Made by a program: the position numbers and the translations under genes. Below the pieces are notes generated by a model. The model had not been told where the DNA came from and ran no database searches. It worked only from the letters and a program-made list of their open reading frames with translations. A stretch of 64,000 nucleotides of DNA. Source: CAIWHR01 sp963709525. Its GTDB lineage: Bacteria; Pseudomonadota; Gammaproteobacteria; Burkholderiales; Casimicrobiaceae. Shown one piece after another: positions 19,231 through 27,597 of this stretch (positions are counted from its first letter, which is position 1; the number at the start of each line of letters is the position of its first letter). Where the stretch lies: the NCBI GenBank assembly GCA_963709525.1, contig CAVPXB010000008.1:124001-188000 (forward strand), given 5' to 3'.

Positions 19231-20814
19231 TTATTCCCTGCTTCGCATCGGAGTCACCGGCGATGGCGCGATGGACGTGATCACCCACTCGCCCGGCTTG
19301 CGTTCGACGAACTCGAAGTCGAAGGTGCTTCCTGGCTTCAATCCCTGCAGCAGCGACGGGTTGGCCGGCACGAACTCCATGGTCATCGCCGGCCATTTGA
19401 GGCTCGGCACGGGATCGTGCTTGACCGACAGCGTTCCGGCCTTGGCGTCGATCGCAACGATGCTGCCGTGCGCCTTGTGGCCGACCTTGGCAGGCGCGGC
19501 GCCGGGCGTGGCGCTACCGCTGCCGAAGCCGCCGATGGCCGCTTTCAGGTTGCTTTCGGCGTCGATCAGGAAGTTGGCGGCGGTGACGACCGGCTCGCCT
19601 TCCTTCACCCCATCGAGGATTTCGACGTGAGTGTCGCTGCGCGCGCCGAGCTTGACCTCGCGCGGCTCGAAGCGCCCTTCGGCCAGTTGCACGAAGACGA
19701 TGCGGCGCGTGCCGCTGTCGATGACGGCCGAGGTCGGCACGGTGACGACCTTGGCCCTCGCACCGACCGGCAGTTCGACCTCGGCGAACATCGCCGGCTT
19801 CAGCTGCTGTCCCGGATTGGCAAGCTCGATGCGGATCGGCACCGTCCGTGTTTCGGGCTTCAACGTCGGGTAGATGTAGGTGATCCGGCCGTCGAAGGTC
19901 TTGCCCGGATAGGCGTTGAACCTGAGCTTCGCGGTGCTGCCGACGCGAATCTGTCCGAGGTCCTGCTCGAACACGTCGGCGATCACCCACAGGGCGGACA
20001 GGTCGGCGATCTGGAAGAGCGCCTCGCCGGGCATGAAGCGCATGCCCTGCAACGCCTTCTTCTCCAGCACGATGCCGCCCGCGGGCGAGCGGAAGGTCAA
20101 CGTGCGGCGGATCTCGCCGGAGCCCACCAGCGCCTTCACCTGCTCGTCCGGAATGTCCCAATTGCGCAGGCGCGCCAGGCTCGACTCGGCGAGCCGGCTC
20201 ATCCCCGCCTGCGCGTCGCCGCCGGCATCCTTCAATGCCTCGACGCCCTTGACCGCGATCAGGTACTCGCGCTGCGCCGACACGAGCTCTGGGCTGTAGA
20301 CTTCGAACAGCGGCTGGCCCTTGGCCACCGGCTGTCCCGTTGCGTTGACCAGCAATTTCTCGACCCAGCCTTCGAACTTGGGCGCGACGGCGACCACGCG
20401 GCGCTCGTCGATCTCGACCCGCCCCAGCGCGCGCACGTTGCGCTCGAGCACGCGCAGCGCCGCGGGTTCGGTGCGCACGCCGAGCTTCTGCACCCGATCG
20501 ACGCTGATCTTCACCGACTTGCCCTCGTCGACGGCATCGTCGTCGCCTTCGTAGACCGGGATGTAGTCCATCCCCATCGGATCCTTCTTCGGCGTCGGCG
20601 AGGTGTCCGGCAGCCCCATCGGGTTGCGGTAGAAGCGCAGCTTGCGCACCGGCTTGGCGGCATCGCCCGGGGTCGCGCCGATCGCGATCGCGCCCGCAGG
20701 CGCGGGGGACGTGTTCGACACTCCGGCCGGAGTCCGCTGCGCCCACCAATAGCCACCCGCCACCCCCAGCGCCAGCATCGCTGCCGCGGCCAACGCGGCG
20801 GTTCCGGTTTTCAC
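19231..20814 (-). CDS. cusB: Efflux membrane-fusion protein CusB with a C-terminal CusF-like domain
   Basis: This periplasmic adaptor links the CusA pump to the outer-membrane channel. The 527 residues contain an N-terminal anchor helix and a heavy-metal-binding segment with YRNPMGLPDTSPTPKKDPMG near residue 65. The membrane-fusion core follows (barrel-sandwich, alpha hairpin and beta-barrel parts around FEGWVEKLLV, EVYSPELVSAQREYL and RFNAYPGKTFDGRI). The last 85 residues form a CusF-like metallochaperone fold with LKWPAMTMEF, which holds the Trp and Met ligands of Cu(I). The GTG start at 20814 overlaps the cusC stop by four bases. Confidence 0.9.
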   Translation of the reverse strand: MKTGTAALAAAAMLALGVAGGYWWAQRTPAGVSNTSPAPAGAIAIGATPGDAAKPVRKLRFYRNPMGLPDTSPTPKKDPMGMDYIPVYEGDDDAVDEGKSVKISVDRVQKLGVRTEPAALRVLERNVRALGRVEIDERRVVAVAPKFEGWVEKLLVNATGQPVAKGQPLFEVYSPELVSAQREYLIAVKGVEALKDAGGDAQAGMSRLAESSLARLRNWDIPDEQVKALVGSGEIRRTLTFRSPAGGIVLEKKALQGMRFMPGEALFQIADLSALWVIADVFEQDLGQIRVGSTAKLRFNAYPGKTFDGRITYIYPTLKPETRTVPIRIELANPGQQLKPAMFAEVELPVGARAKVVTVPTSAVIDSGTRRIVFVQLAEGRFEPREVKLGARSDTHVEILDGVKEGEPVVTAANFLIDAESNLKAAIGGFGSGSATPGAAPAKVGHKAHGSIVAIDAKAGTLSVKHDPVPSLKWPAMTMEFVPANPSLLQGLKPGSTFDFEFVERKPGEWVITSIAPSPVTPMRSRE

Positions 20815-22088
20815 AGGTCTTCTCCCAGCAGCCGTTCGATTTCGGCCAACCGCATCTGAGCTTCGGCGTTCGCCTTTTCGCGATCCTGTTTCGCTTTGCG
20901 GATCTGCCGCTGCGCCTCGAGCAGGGTGGCGAAGTCGACGCGGCCGTTCTCGTAGGCGGCCATCGCCGACTGCAGTGTCAGGCCGGCCTGCGGCAACAAT
21001 TGCGTCGTGAGCAGTTCCTCGATCCGTCGGGCGGCATCGAGCGCCGCGACGTGCTCGCCGAGTTCGGCGCGCGCCTGCAGCAAGGCGGCTTCCCTGCGCG
21101 AACGGGCGGCAGAGAGCATCGACTCCGCCTCGGACTCCTGCGCGCGGCGAGACCCTTGCTGCAGCGGGATATTGACCTCGACCATCAACTCCCATTCGTT
21201 GATCCGGCTGCCCATCTGGATCGGCGAAACGCCGACGCTGAAATCCGGATAGCGGTTGCGGTAGGTGAGATCGCGTCCGCGTTCGGCCGACTGGATGCGC
21301 GCATCCTCGATCGCGAGCTGGGGATTGTTGGCCACCAGCCGATCGGCCAGTGCCGCAGGGTCGAGCCGCGCCGGGGGCGGCAATGTTCGAGTGCGCCTGG
21401 GGTCCGCCAATGGCGCATTGGCGGGTCGGGTGAGCAGGCTGTTGAGCTTCGCCTGCCATTGTCGTTTTTCGCTGTCCAGCATCACGAGGTCGGTGCGCAT
21501 GCCGGTAAGTTCGACCTGGGCGCGGATCGCGTCCTGCTGCGGAACGAGCCCGCTCGAGTAGCGCACCTGCGCCAGGCTCTCCAGGCTGCCCATGAGCGTG
21601 AGCACTTCGCGCGCGAGTTCCTCGTTGCGCGCCGCGAGCTGGTACTGCGCGTAGGCGGTCTTGATCCTGGCGGCAAGCTCGGCCCAGGTCGCGCTCACGC
21701 GACGATCGGCCTGAAGCGCATCGGCTTCCGCCACGCCTTGCCGGAGGTCGCGCTTGCCCCAGAACGGGAGCGACTGCGAAATCGTGTATTTGGTCGACCC
21801 CACCTTGTTCGGCAGCAGGCTGGGCGACGCGTCGCTGCCGGCGTTGGTGATGTTCTGCAACTCGGTCTTGAACATCGGATCGGGCAGCGCGCTGGCGGGG
21901 CCGATGCGTTGCTGCGCCGCCGCCGCCTCGTGCCGCATCGCCTGCAACTCCGGATGGCGGTCGCGCGCATAGGCGAGCAGGCTTTCGACGCTGTCGCCGG
22001 GAAACGCCTCTTGCGCCGAAACCGATGTGCTGGCGAGCCAGAGCAACAACACCAGCATCGGCACGCCGGGCGTGCGTCTGGACAGCAT
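20811..22088 (-). CDS. cusC: Outer-membrane efflux channel CusC (TolC family)
   Basis: This is the outer-membrane exit duct of the Cus system. A signal peptide (MLSRRTPGVPMLVLLLWLAS...) precedes two TolC-family repeats. Each is rich in long coiled helices (ELQAMRHEAAAAQQRIG, ELAREVLTLMGSLESLAQVRY, and ARIQSAERGRDLTYRNRYPDF in the second half). The region ending QAGLTLQSAMAAYENGRVDF is a family hallmark. The ATG at 22088 is chosen because it starts the signal sequence. It is co-transcribed with cusB by overlap and lies 37 bases after cusF. Confidence 0.85.
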   Translation of the reverse strand: MLSRRTPGVPMLVLLLWLASTSVSAQEAFPGDSVESLLAYARDRHPELQAMRHEAAAAQQRIGPASALPDPMFKTELQNITNAGSDASPSLLPNKVGSTKYTISQSLPFWGKRDLRQGVAEADALQADRRVSATWAELAARIKTAYAQYQLAARNEELAREVLTLMGSLESLAQVRYSSGLVPQQDAIRAQVELTGMRTDLVMLDSEKRQWQAKLNSLLTRPANAPLADPRRTRTLPPPARLDPAALADRLVANNPQLAIEDARIQSAERGRDLTYRNRYPDFSVGVSPIQMGSRINEWELMVEVNIPLQQGSRRAQESEAESMLSAARSRREAALLQARAELGEHVAALDAARRIEELLTTQLLPQAGLTLQSAMAAYENGRVDFATLLEAQRQIRKAKQDREKANAEAQMRLAEIERLLGEDL

Positions 22089-22125
22089 GGGGTGAGTCCT
22101 TTGCTCTTGACGGCAGACGTTGCCG

Positions 22126-22470
22126 CTATTTCGCGATTTCGTACGCAACGACGGTGAGTTCGCCCTTGACCATGTCGGCGACGAAGCGAATCCTGTCGCC
22201 GTCCTTCATCTTCTTGAGCCAGGCCGGGTCCTTGACGCGAAAGGTCATCGTCATCTTCGGCATGTCGAGGTTCTTGATGTCCTCATGGGCGATCGTGAGC
22301 TCGCTGCGCGCCATGTCGACCTTTTTCACCACGCCGCTGGTCATCGGTGCCGTTGCCGGCGCCACGGCCCTGGTCGGCGCCATGTGCTGCGAGTGATCGG
22401 TCTGCCCGAGCGCGGCGAGCGGGGTCAGGGCGACAAGGCCTGCAACCAAGGTGACGAGCGGGGATTTCAC
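22126..22470 (-). CDS. cusF: Periplasmic copper chaperone CusF
   Basis: A 114-residue secreted protein that hands Cu(I)/Ag(I) to CusB. The signal peptide ends near ALGQ and the mature start carries DHSQHM. The OB-fold core has the family block LDMPKMTMTFRV with two ligand methionines, followed by KDPAWLKKMKDGDRIRF. The GTG start at 22470 has AGGAG eight bases upstream. It leads the order cusF, cusC, cusB, cusA. A second CusF-like module sits at the end of CusB. Confidence 0.85.
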   Translation of the reverse strand: MKSPLVTLVAGLVALTPLAALGQTDHSQHMAPTRAVAPATAPMTSGVVKKVDMARSELTIAHEDIKNLDMPKMTMTFRVKDPAWLKKMKDGDRIRFVADMVKGELTVVAYEIAK

Positions 22471-22570
22471 GAGAGAGGCTCCTGCTTGCGAGTGGAGGGT
22501 GGCGTACGGCGCAGACGTCTGCGCAACGCCGCCAGTATCGCGTCGCGCGCCGTACGGCAACCTGTCCTGG

Positions 22571-22590
22571 AGATTACGATTCGGTAATCT
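22571..22590. promoter_or_regulatory. Candidate CusR operator between cusF and cusR
   Basis: A perfect inverted repeat AGATTAC-N6-GTAATCT lies in the divergent gap between cusF and cusR. The form and place fit the box of a copper-responsive OmpR-type regulator. A 16-base perfect palindrome (GCGCAGACGTCTGCGC, 22509-22524) and an inverted GTACGGCGC / GCGCCGTAC pair (22504-22555) lie closer to cusF. Confidence 0.55.
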
Positions 22591-22662
22591 TCGCGCCATC
22601 CCGGGCTGTCTGCGGCACAATGCCCGTCATCGCGCGCCGCCTCACGCGCCGCCAGGAAACCG

Positions 22663-23343
22663 ATGAAAATCCTGATCGTCGAAGACGAGCCCAAGACCGG
22701 CGCCTATCTCAAGCAAGGGCTCGCCGAAGCCGGGTTCGTGACCGATCTTGCGCGGGACGGCATCGACGGCCTGCACCTGGCCATGCACGAGGCCTACGAC
22801 CTCGTCATCCTCGACGTCATGCTGCCCGGCGCCGACGGCTGGCAGGTGCTCACGGCCCTGCGCCGTGCAGGGCGCGACCTGCCGGTGCTCTTTCTCACCG
22901 CGCGCGACGACGTGGACGACCGCGTCAGGGGGCTCGAGGCGGGCGCCGACGACTATCTTGTCAAGCCCTTCGCGTTCTCGGAGCTTCTGGCACGCGTGCG
23001 CACGCTGCTGCGCCGGGGCAAGGCGCGCGAGCCCGAGTCGCTGCGCGTCGCCGACCTCGAGCTCGATCTCATGCGGCGGCGCGTCGTGCGGGGTGGGCGG
23101 CGGATCGACCTCACGGCCAAGGAGTTCGCGCTGCTCGAACTCCTGCTGCGTCGCCGCGGCGAAGTGCTGCCCCGGTCGCTGATCGCCTCGCAGGTGTGGG
23201 ACATGAATTTCGACAGCGACACCAACGTGATCGAGGTAGCGGTGCGGCGCCTGCGCGCGAAGATCGACGACGCATTCGACGTCAAGCTGATCCGCACCGT
23301 GCGCGGCATGGGTTATGTGATCGAGTTGCCCGAGGCCGCATGA
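22663..23343 (+). CDS. cusR: Copper response regulator CusR (OmpR family)
   Basis: A 226-residue response regulator. The receiver domain has the acidic VEDEP pocket, the phospho-acceptor Asp in ILDVMLPGADGW near residue 51, the Thr in LFLTARD and the conserved Lys in DDYLVKPF. The C-terminal winged helix ends in RTVRGMGYVIE. Over 40 percent of the protein matches the CusR/CopR style by eye (NVIEVAVRRLRAKID). It is transcribed away from cusFCBA and overlaps cusS by ATGA. It probably activates both divergent units through the shared intergenic box. Confidence 0.9.
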   Translation: MKILIVEDEPKTGAYLKQGLAEAGFVTDLARDGIDGLHLAMHEAYDLVILDVMLPGADGWQVLTALRRAGRDLPVLFLTARDDVDDRVRGLEAGADDYLVKPFAFSELLARVRTLLRRGKAREPESLRVADLELDLMRRRVVRGGRRIDLTAKEFALLELLLRRRGEVLPRSLIASQVWDMNFDSDTNVIEVAVRRLRAKIDDAFDVKLIRTVRGMGYVIELPEAA

Positions 23344-24738
23344 AACGTCCGCCCTCGATCGCGCTGCGCCTGAATCTCCTGTTTCTCGCGATCCTGGCGG
23401 TCGTCCTGGTCTCCGGCGGCACCTGGCTCGCCTCGGCGATAGAGGTGCATTTCCAGGAGCAGGACCGGATGGAGATCGGCGGCAAGCTGGTGCTGCTGCG
23501 CCGGACTATCGCCAACGTGCGCAGCGCCGAGGACCTTGCCGCCTTGCCCCGCCACCTGGACGATGCCCTGGTCGGCCATCATGGCCTCTACGTCGCGGTC
23601 GCCGACGATCGCGGGGCGATTCTTTACGCCGCGCCGGAGCTCGTGTTTCCTGTCGACTGGAAGGCGGGCGCGCTGCCTGCCGATGGCGCCGCGGTCACGC
23701 CCTTCCTGCGCTGGGACCGCAATGGCGTGAGCTACCGGGGGCTGGTCGAGGCCGTGCCCGCGGGGTTGGCCGGCGGTGCGCGTCTCGCCGTGGGCGTGGC
23801 GCTCGATATCGGACATCACCAGACGTTCATGCAGGCGCTGTCCGAAGCGTTGATGACGGCGCTGGTCGTGTGCCTCGCGGTCGCTGGCGCGCTGACGTGG
23901 ATCGCGACACGGCGCGGCCTCACGCCGCTACGCGACATGGCGGGTGTCGCGAAGGGCATATCCGCGAGTCGCCTCGATCAGCGGCTCGACGTGGACACGT
24001 TACCGGCGGAGCTCGTGCGATCTCGCGGCGTCCTTCAACGGCATGCTGGGCCGGCTCGAAGACTCGTTCCGGCGCCTCAACGAGTTTTCGGGGGACATCG
24101 CGCACGAGCTGCGCACGCCGATCAGCAACCTGATGATCGAGACGCAGGTCGCGCTGTCGCGCTCGCGCACGGCCGAGAGCTATCGCGAGATCCTCTACTC
24201 CAGCCTCGAGGAATACGAGCACATGGCGCGGATGATCGCCGACATGCTGTTCCTCGCCAAAGCCGACAACGGTCTGCTGGTGCCCAACCGTGAAGCGCTG
24301 GACCTCGCGCAGGAAGTCGACGCCGTCGTCGAGTACTACGAGGTGCTCGCCGCCGAACGAAACATTCGCCTGCGCCGCTCGGGCGAGGGCCGGATCAGCG
24401 GCGACAGGCTGATGCTCCGCCGCGCCATCGGCAACCTTGTCTCCAACGCCGTGCGCCACGCGCCGGAGGCGGGGGAGGTGACGATCGGGTTGCGCCCGGG
24501 CGAGAGCGGCGGGGTCCGGATAACGGTCGCCAACCCCGGCGAGCCGATCGCCGCCGAGCATCGGGCCCGGATCTTCGACCGTTTCTATCGCGCCGATCCC
24601 TCGCGCCAGCGCAGCAGCGAAGGCGCGGGCCTGGGGCTCGCCATCGCGCGATCGATCGTGCTGGCGCATGGCGGCAGCATCGAAGCGGTCGCGACGACGA
24701 CAGGCGCGCGCTTCGAGATGACGCTGCCGGCAGGGTAA
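23340..24738 (+). CDS. cusS: Copper sensor histidine kinase CusS (frame broken once)
   Basis: A membrane sensor kinase paired with CusR. It has two membrane helices (about residues 12-30 and 165-185) around a periplasmic sensor region, then a HAMP linker. The dimerisation box has the phospho-acceptor His in GDIAHELRTPISNLM, and the ATPase has LVSNAVRHAP, IFDRFYRAD and GAGLGLAIARSI. The frame changes by one base near 24014, between LPAEL and CDLAASFNGML. Both halves are conserved, so a base-call error is likely. The ATG overlaps the cusR stop. Confidence 0.85.
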
Positions 24739-24910
24739 GATGCAGGCCCCTGAACTTGACGACCGGCACTCTCGTGAGAGACGCGCCTTCCCGCAACGCT
24801 GACCGTCGTCGGCGCGCTGTGGCGGGTCGCGCGCAGCGCGCGCATCCCGGTCCGGCAAGGGCGGGACTCCACAACCGGGTAATTGACCGCCAAACGCCAA
24901 GGAATCGAAA

Positions 24911-25870
24911 ATGAAGAAACTGCTGCTGGGTGCGGCATTCGCCGCGGGGCTCGTCGGGTCGGCATACGCCGCCTGGCCCGAGAAGACCGTCACCATCATC
25001 GTCCCGTTTCCTGCCGGCGGGTCCACCGACATGGTGGCGCGCAACATCGCGCCGAAACTGCAGCAGCAACTCGGCCAGACCTTCGTCATCGACAATCGCG
25101 CCGGCGCCACGGGTGCGATCGGCGCGACCGCGGTCAAGCGCGCAGCACCCGACGGCTACACGTTCATGGTCGCCTCGATCGGCGTCTTCGCGGTCAACCC
25201 CTTTCTGCAGAAAAATCTCGCCTACGATCCGGCGAAGGATTTCGACCTGCTGACCGTCGCGGTGCGCGCGCCGAACGTGCTGGTCGCCAATCCCAACTTC
25301 GCCGCCAAGTCGGTGGGCGATCTGGTGGCGTTGATGAAGAAGACACCGGACAAGATCACCTTCGCCAATTCGGGATCCGGTTCGTCCGACCACCTGACGG
25401 CGGCGCTGTTCATGCAGAAGACCGGCAGCACCGGCGTGCACGTGCCGTACAAGGGCGGCGCGCCGGCGATCACCGATCTTCTCGCCGGCCATGTCGACGT
25501 CTCGTTCCAGAACATCAATGCGGTGATCAACCATATCAAGGCGGGCAAGCTCATCGTGCTGGCGGTCACCGGCGACGCGCGTTCGCCACTGCTGCCGCAG
25601 GTGCCGACACTCACCGAAGCGGGCGCGAAGGACGTGGACGTGTTCTCGTGGCAGGGCATCGCCGCGCCGAAGGGGCTGCCCGCCGACGTCAGGCAGAAAC
25701 TGCATGGCGCGATCGTCGGCGCGCTCAACGATCCGGAAATCAGATCGCGGATGGAAGGCCTCGGTTTCGAGATCGTCGCCAATACGCCCGAGCAGTTCGC
25801 GACGTTCCTCAACGCCGAACTCGCGCGCTGGAAGCAGGTGATCGAAACCGGCAAGATCGTGGCCGAATGA
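24911..25870 (+). CDS. Bug/TctC-family periplasmic solute-binding protein
   Basis: A 319-residue receptor of the tripartite tricarboxylate transporter (Bug) family, very common in Betaproteobacteria. The signal peptide is MKKLLLGAAFAAGLVGSAYA. Family hallmarks follow: IIVPFPAGGSTDMVAR, VIDNRAGATGAIGA, AAPDGYT and PYKGGAPAITDLLAGHVD. An AAGGA lies upstream of the ATG. The membrane subunits are not in the window, as is usual for Bug proteins. The overlap with glucarate dehydratase suggests an aldarate such as glucarate as ligand, which is an inference. Confidence 0.88.
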   Translation: MKKLLLGAAFAAGLVGSAYAAWPEKTVTIIVPFPAGGSTDMVARNIAPKLQQQLGQTFVIDNRAGATGAIGATAVKRAAPDGYTFMVASIGVFAVNPFLQKNLAYDPAKDFDLLTVAVRAPNVLVANPNFAAKSVGDLVALMKKTPDKITFANSGSGSSDHLTAALFMQKTGSTGVHVPYKGGAPAITDLLAGHVDVSFQNINAVINHIKAGKLIVLAVTGDARSPLLPQVPTLTEAGAKDVDVFSWQGIAAPKGLPADVRQKLHGAIVGALNDPEIRSRMEGLGFEIVANTPEQFATFLNAELARWKQVIETGKIVAE

Positions 25871-27240
25871 TGTCGGTTTCCGCAGCCGTTTCAGTGCGCC
25901 CCGGCAGCGCGGCGCGCGGCGCGCCGGTCGTGCGCGAGATGAAGGTGATCCCGGTGGCGGGCCGGGACAGCATGTTGTTGAATCTTTCCGGCGCCCACGG
26001 GCCGTATTTCACCCGCAACCTGGTGCTGCTCACCGACAGCGCCGGCAACACCGGCGTGGGCGAAGTGCCGGGCGGCGAGGCCATACGGAAGACGCTGGAG
26101 GATGCGCGGACGCTGGTCGTCGGCGCGTCGATCGGCGGCTGGCACGGCGTCCTCAACGCCATGCGCCAGCGCTTTGCCGATCGCGATGCAGGTGGCCGCG
26201 GTCAGCAGACCTTCGACCAGCGGGTGACGATCCACGCGGTGACCGCGGTCGAGGCGGCGCTGCTCGACCTCCTCGGCAAGCATCTCGGCGTGCCGGTCGC
26301 CGCGCTGCTGGGCGAAGGGCAGCAGCGCACGGCCGTGGACGTGCTGGGCTATCTGTTCTACGTCGGCGACCGCGGGCGCACGACACTCGACTACACCAGC
26401 GCACCCGACGCGGCCGACGATTGGCTGCGCCTGCGCCACGAGCCGGCGCTGACCGCCGAGGCGATCGTCCGCCTCGCCGACGCGGCGAAGGCGCGCTACG
26501 GCTTCAACGACTTCAAGCTGAAGGGCGGCGTGCTGCGCGGCGAGGAAGAGATCGAAGCCGTGACGGCGCTTGCTCGCCGCTTTCCCGATGCGCGCATCAC
26601 GCTCGACCCCAACGGCGGCTGGCTGCTCGCCGACGCCATCCGCCTGTGCCGCGACCTGCACGGCGTGCTCGCCTACGCCGAGGATCCCTGCGGCTCCGAA
26701 GGCGTCTATTCGGGACGGGAGGTGATGGCCGAGTTTCGCCAGGCGACCGGTTTGCGCACGGCGACCAACATGATCGCCACCGACTGGCGCGAGATGGCGC
26801 ACGCGATCCGGTTGCACGCGGTCGACATCCCGCTGGCCGACCCGCATTTCTGGACGATGCAGGGGTCTGTTCGCGTCGCGCAGATGTGCAACGAGTGGGG
26901 TCTCACCTGGGGTTCGCATTCGAACAATCACTTCGATGTCTCGCTGGCGATGTTCACCCACGTCGCCGCGGCGGCGCCGGGGCAGATCACCGCCATCGAC
27001 ACGCATTGGATCTGGCAGGACGGCCAGCGGCTGACGCGCGAGCCCTTGCGCATCGTCGACGGCCAGATACGCGTCCCCGAAACGCCGGGCCTGGGTGTCG
27101 AGCTCGACATGGCCGAAGTCGACAAGGCGCATCGCCTTTATCTCGATCACGGCCTTGGAGCGCGCGACGACGCGGTGGCGATGCAGTTCCTCATTCCCGG
27201 CTGGACCTTCGACCGCAAGCAGCCCTGCCTCGTGCGCTGA
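25867..27240 (+). CDS. gudD: Glucarate dehydratase (enolase superfamily)
   Basis: It dehydrates D-glucarate to 5-keto-4-deoxyglucarate, the first step of glucarate use. The 457 residues match GudD throughout. The catalytic Lys pair is in FKLKGG. The metal ligands are Asp in ITLDPNGGW, Glu in YAEDPCG and Asn in RTATNMIATDW, and the catalytic His is in WGSHSNNHFD. The start ATGATG overlaps the stop of the Bug receptor by four bases. A tartronate semialdehyde reductase remnant follows directly, so the pathway downstream appears broken here. No aldolase gene is seen. Confidence 0.92.
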   Translation: MMSVSAAVSVRPGSAARGAPVVREMKVIPVAGRDSMLLNLSGAHGPYFTRNLVLLTDSAGNTGVGEVPGGEAIRKTLEDARTLVVGASIGGWHGVLNAMRQRFADRDAGGRGQQTFDQRVTIHAVTAVEAALLDLLGKHLGVPVAALLGEGQQRTAVDVLGYLFYVGDRGRTTLDYTSAPDAADDWLRLRHEPALTAEAIVRLADAAKARYGFNDFKLKGGVLRGEEEIEAVTALARRFPDARITLDPNGGWLLADAIRLCRDLHGVLAYAEDPCGSEGVYSGREVMAEFRQATGLRTATNMIATDWREMAHAIRLHAVDIPLADPHFWTMQGSVRVAQMCNEWGLTWGSHSNNHFDVSLAMFTHVAAAAPGQITAIDTHWIWQDGQRLTREPLRIVDGQIRVPETPGLGVELDMAEVDKAHRLYLDHGLGARDDAVAMQFLIPGWTFDRKQPCLVR

Positions 27241-27289
27241 CGCTGCGACACCCTCTTCCCCCACTGATTCGATACGCAGGAGCAACGCG

Positions 27290-27542
27290 ATGAGCAAAGT
27301 GGGCTTCGTCGGCCTCGGCATCATGGGCACGCCGATGGCCGGGCATCTGATCACCGGTGGCCACACGCTGTACGCGTACGACCTCCGCCCGCGCCTTCGG
27401 GGTGTCGCTGCCCAATGCCGCGACTGCGCAGGAACTGTTCAACGCCTGCGCCGCGCACGGCGGCAAGGCCTGGGATCACTCGGCGATGGTGCGGGCGCTG
27501 GAGAGGCTCGCGAACTTCGAAGTCGGCGGCATGGCGCCCTGA
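27290..27542 (+). pseudogene. GarR-like tartronate semialdehyde reductase remnant, middle deleted
   Basis: The first 33 residues (VGFVGLGIMGTPMAGHL, the Rossmann NAD-binding start) match the N-terminus of the 3-hydroxyacid dehydrogenase family. From about 27390, in another frame, the family C-terminus appears (ARAFGVSLPNAATAQELFN, then DHSAMVRALERLANFEV). About 210 central residues with the catalytic Lys region are missing, and the two ends are out of frame. GarR follows GudD in the glucarate pathway, so its position is as expected. An active product is not expected. Confidence 0.75.
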
Positions 27543-27597
27543 GGTTCCCCGTCGCCAGCGGCGCGACCGGGTTTGCCGTCGCGCGCGGCGGCGCGCG

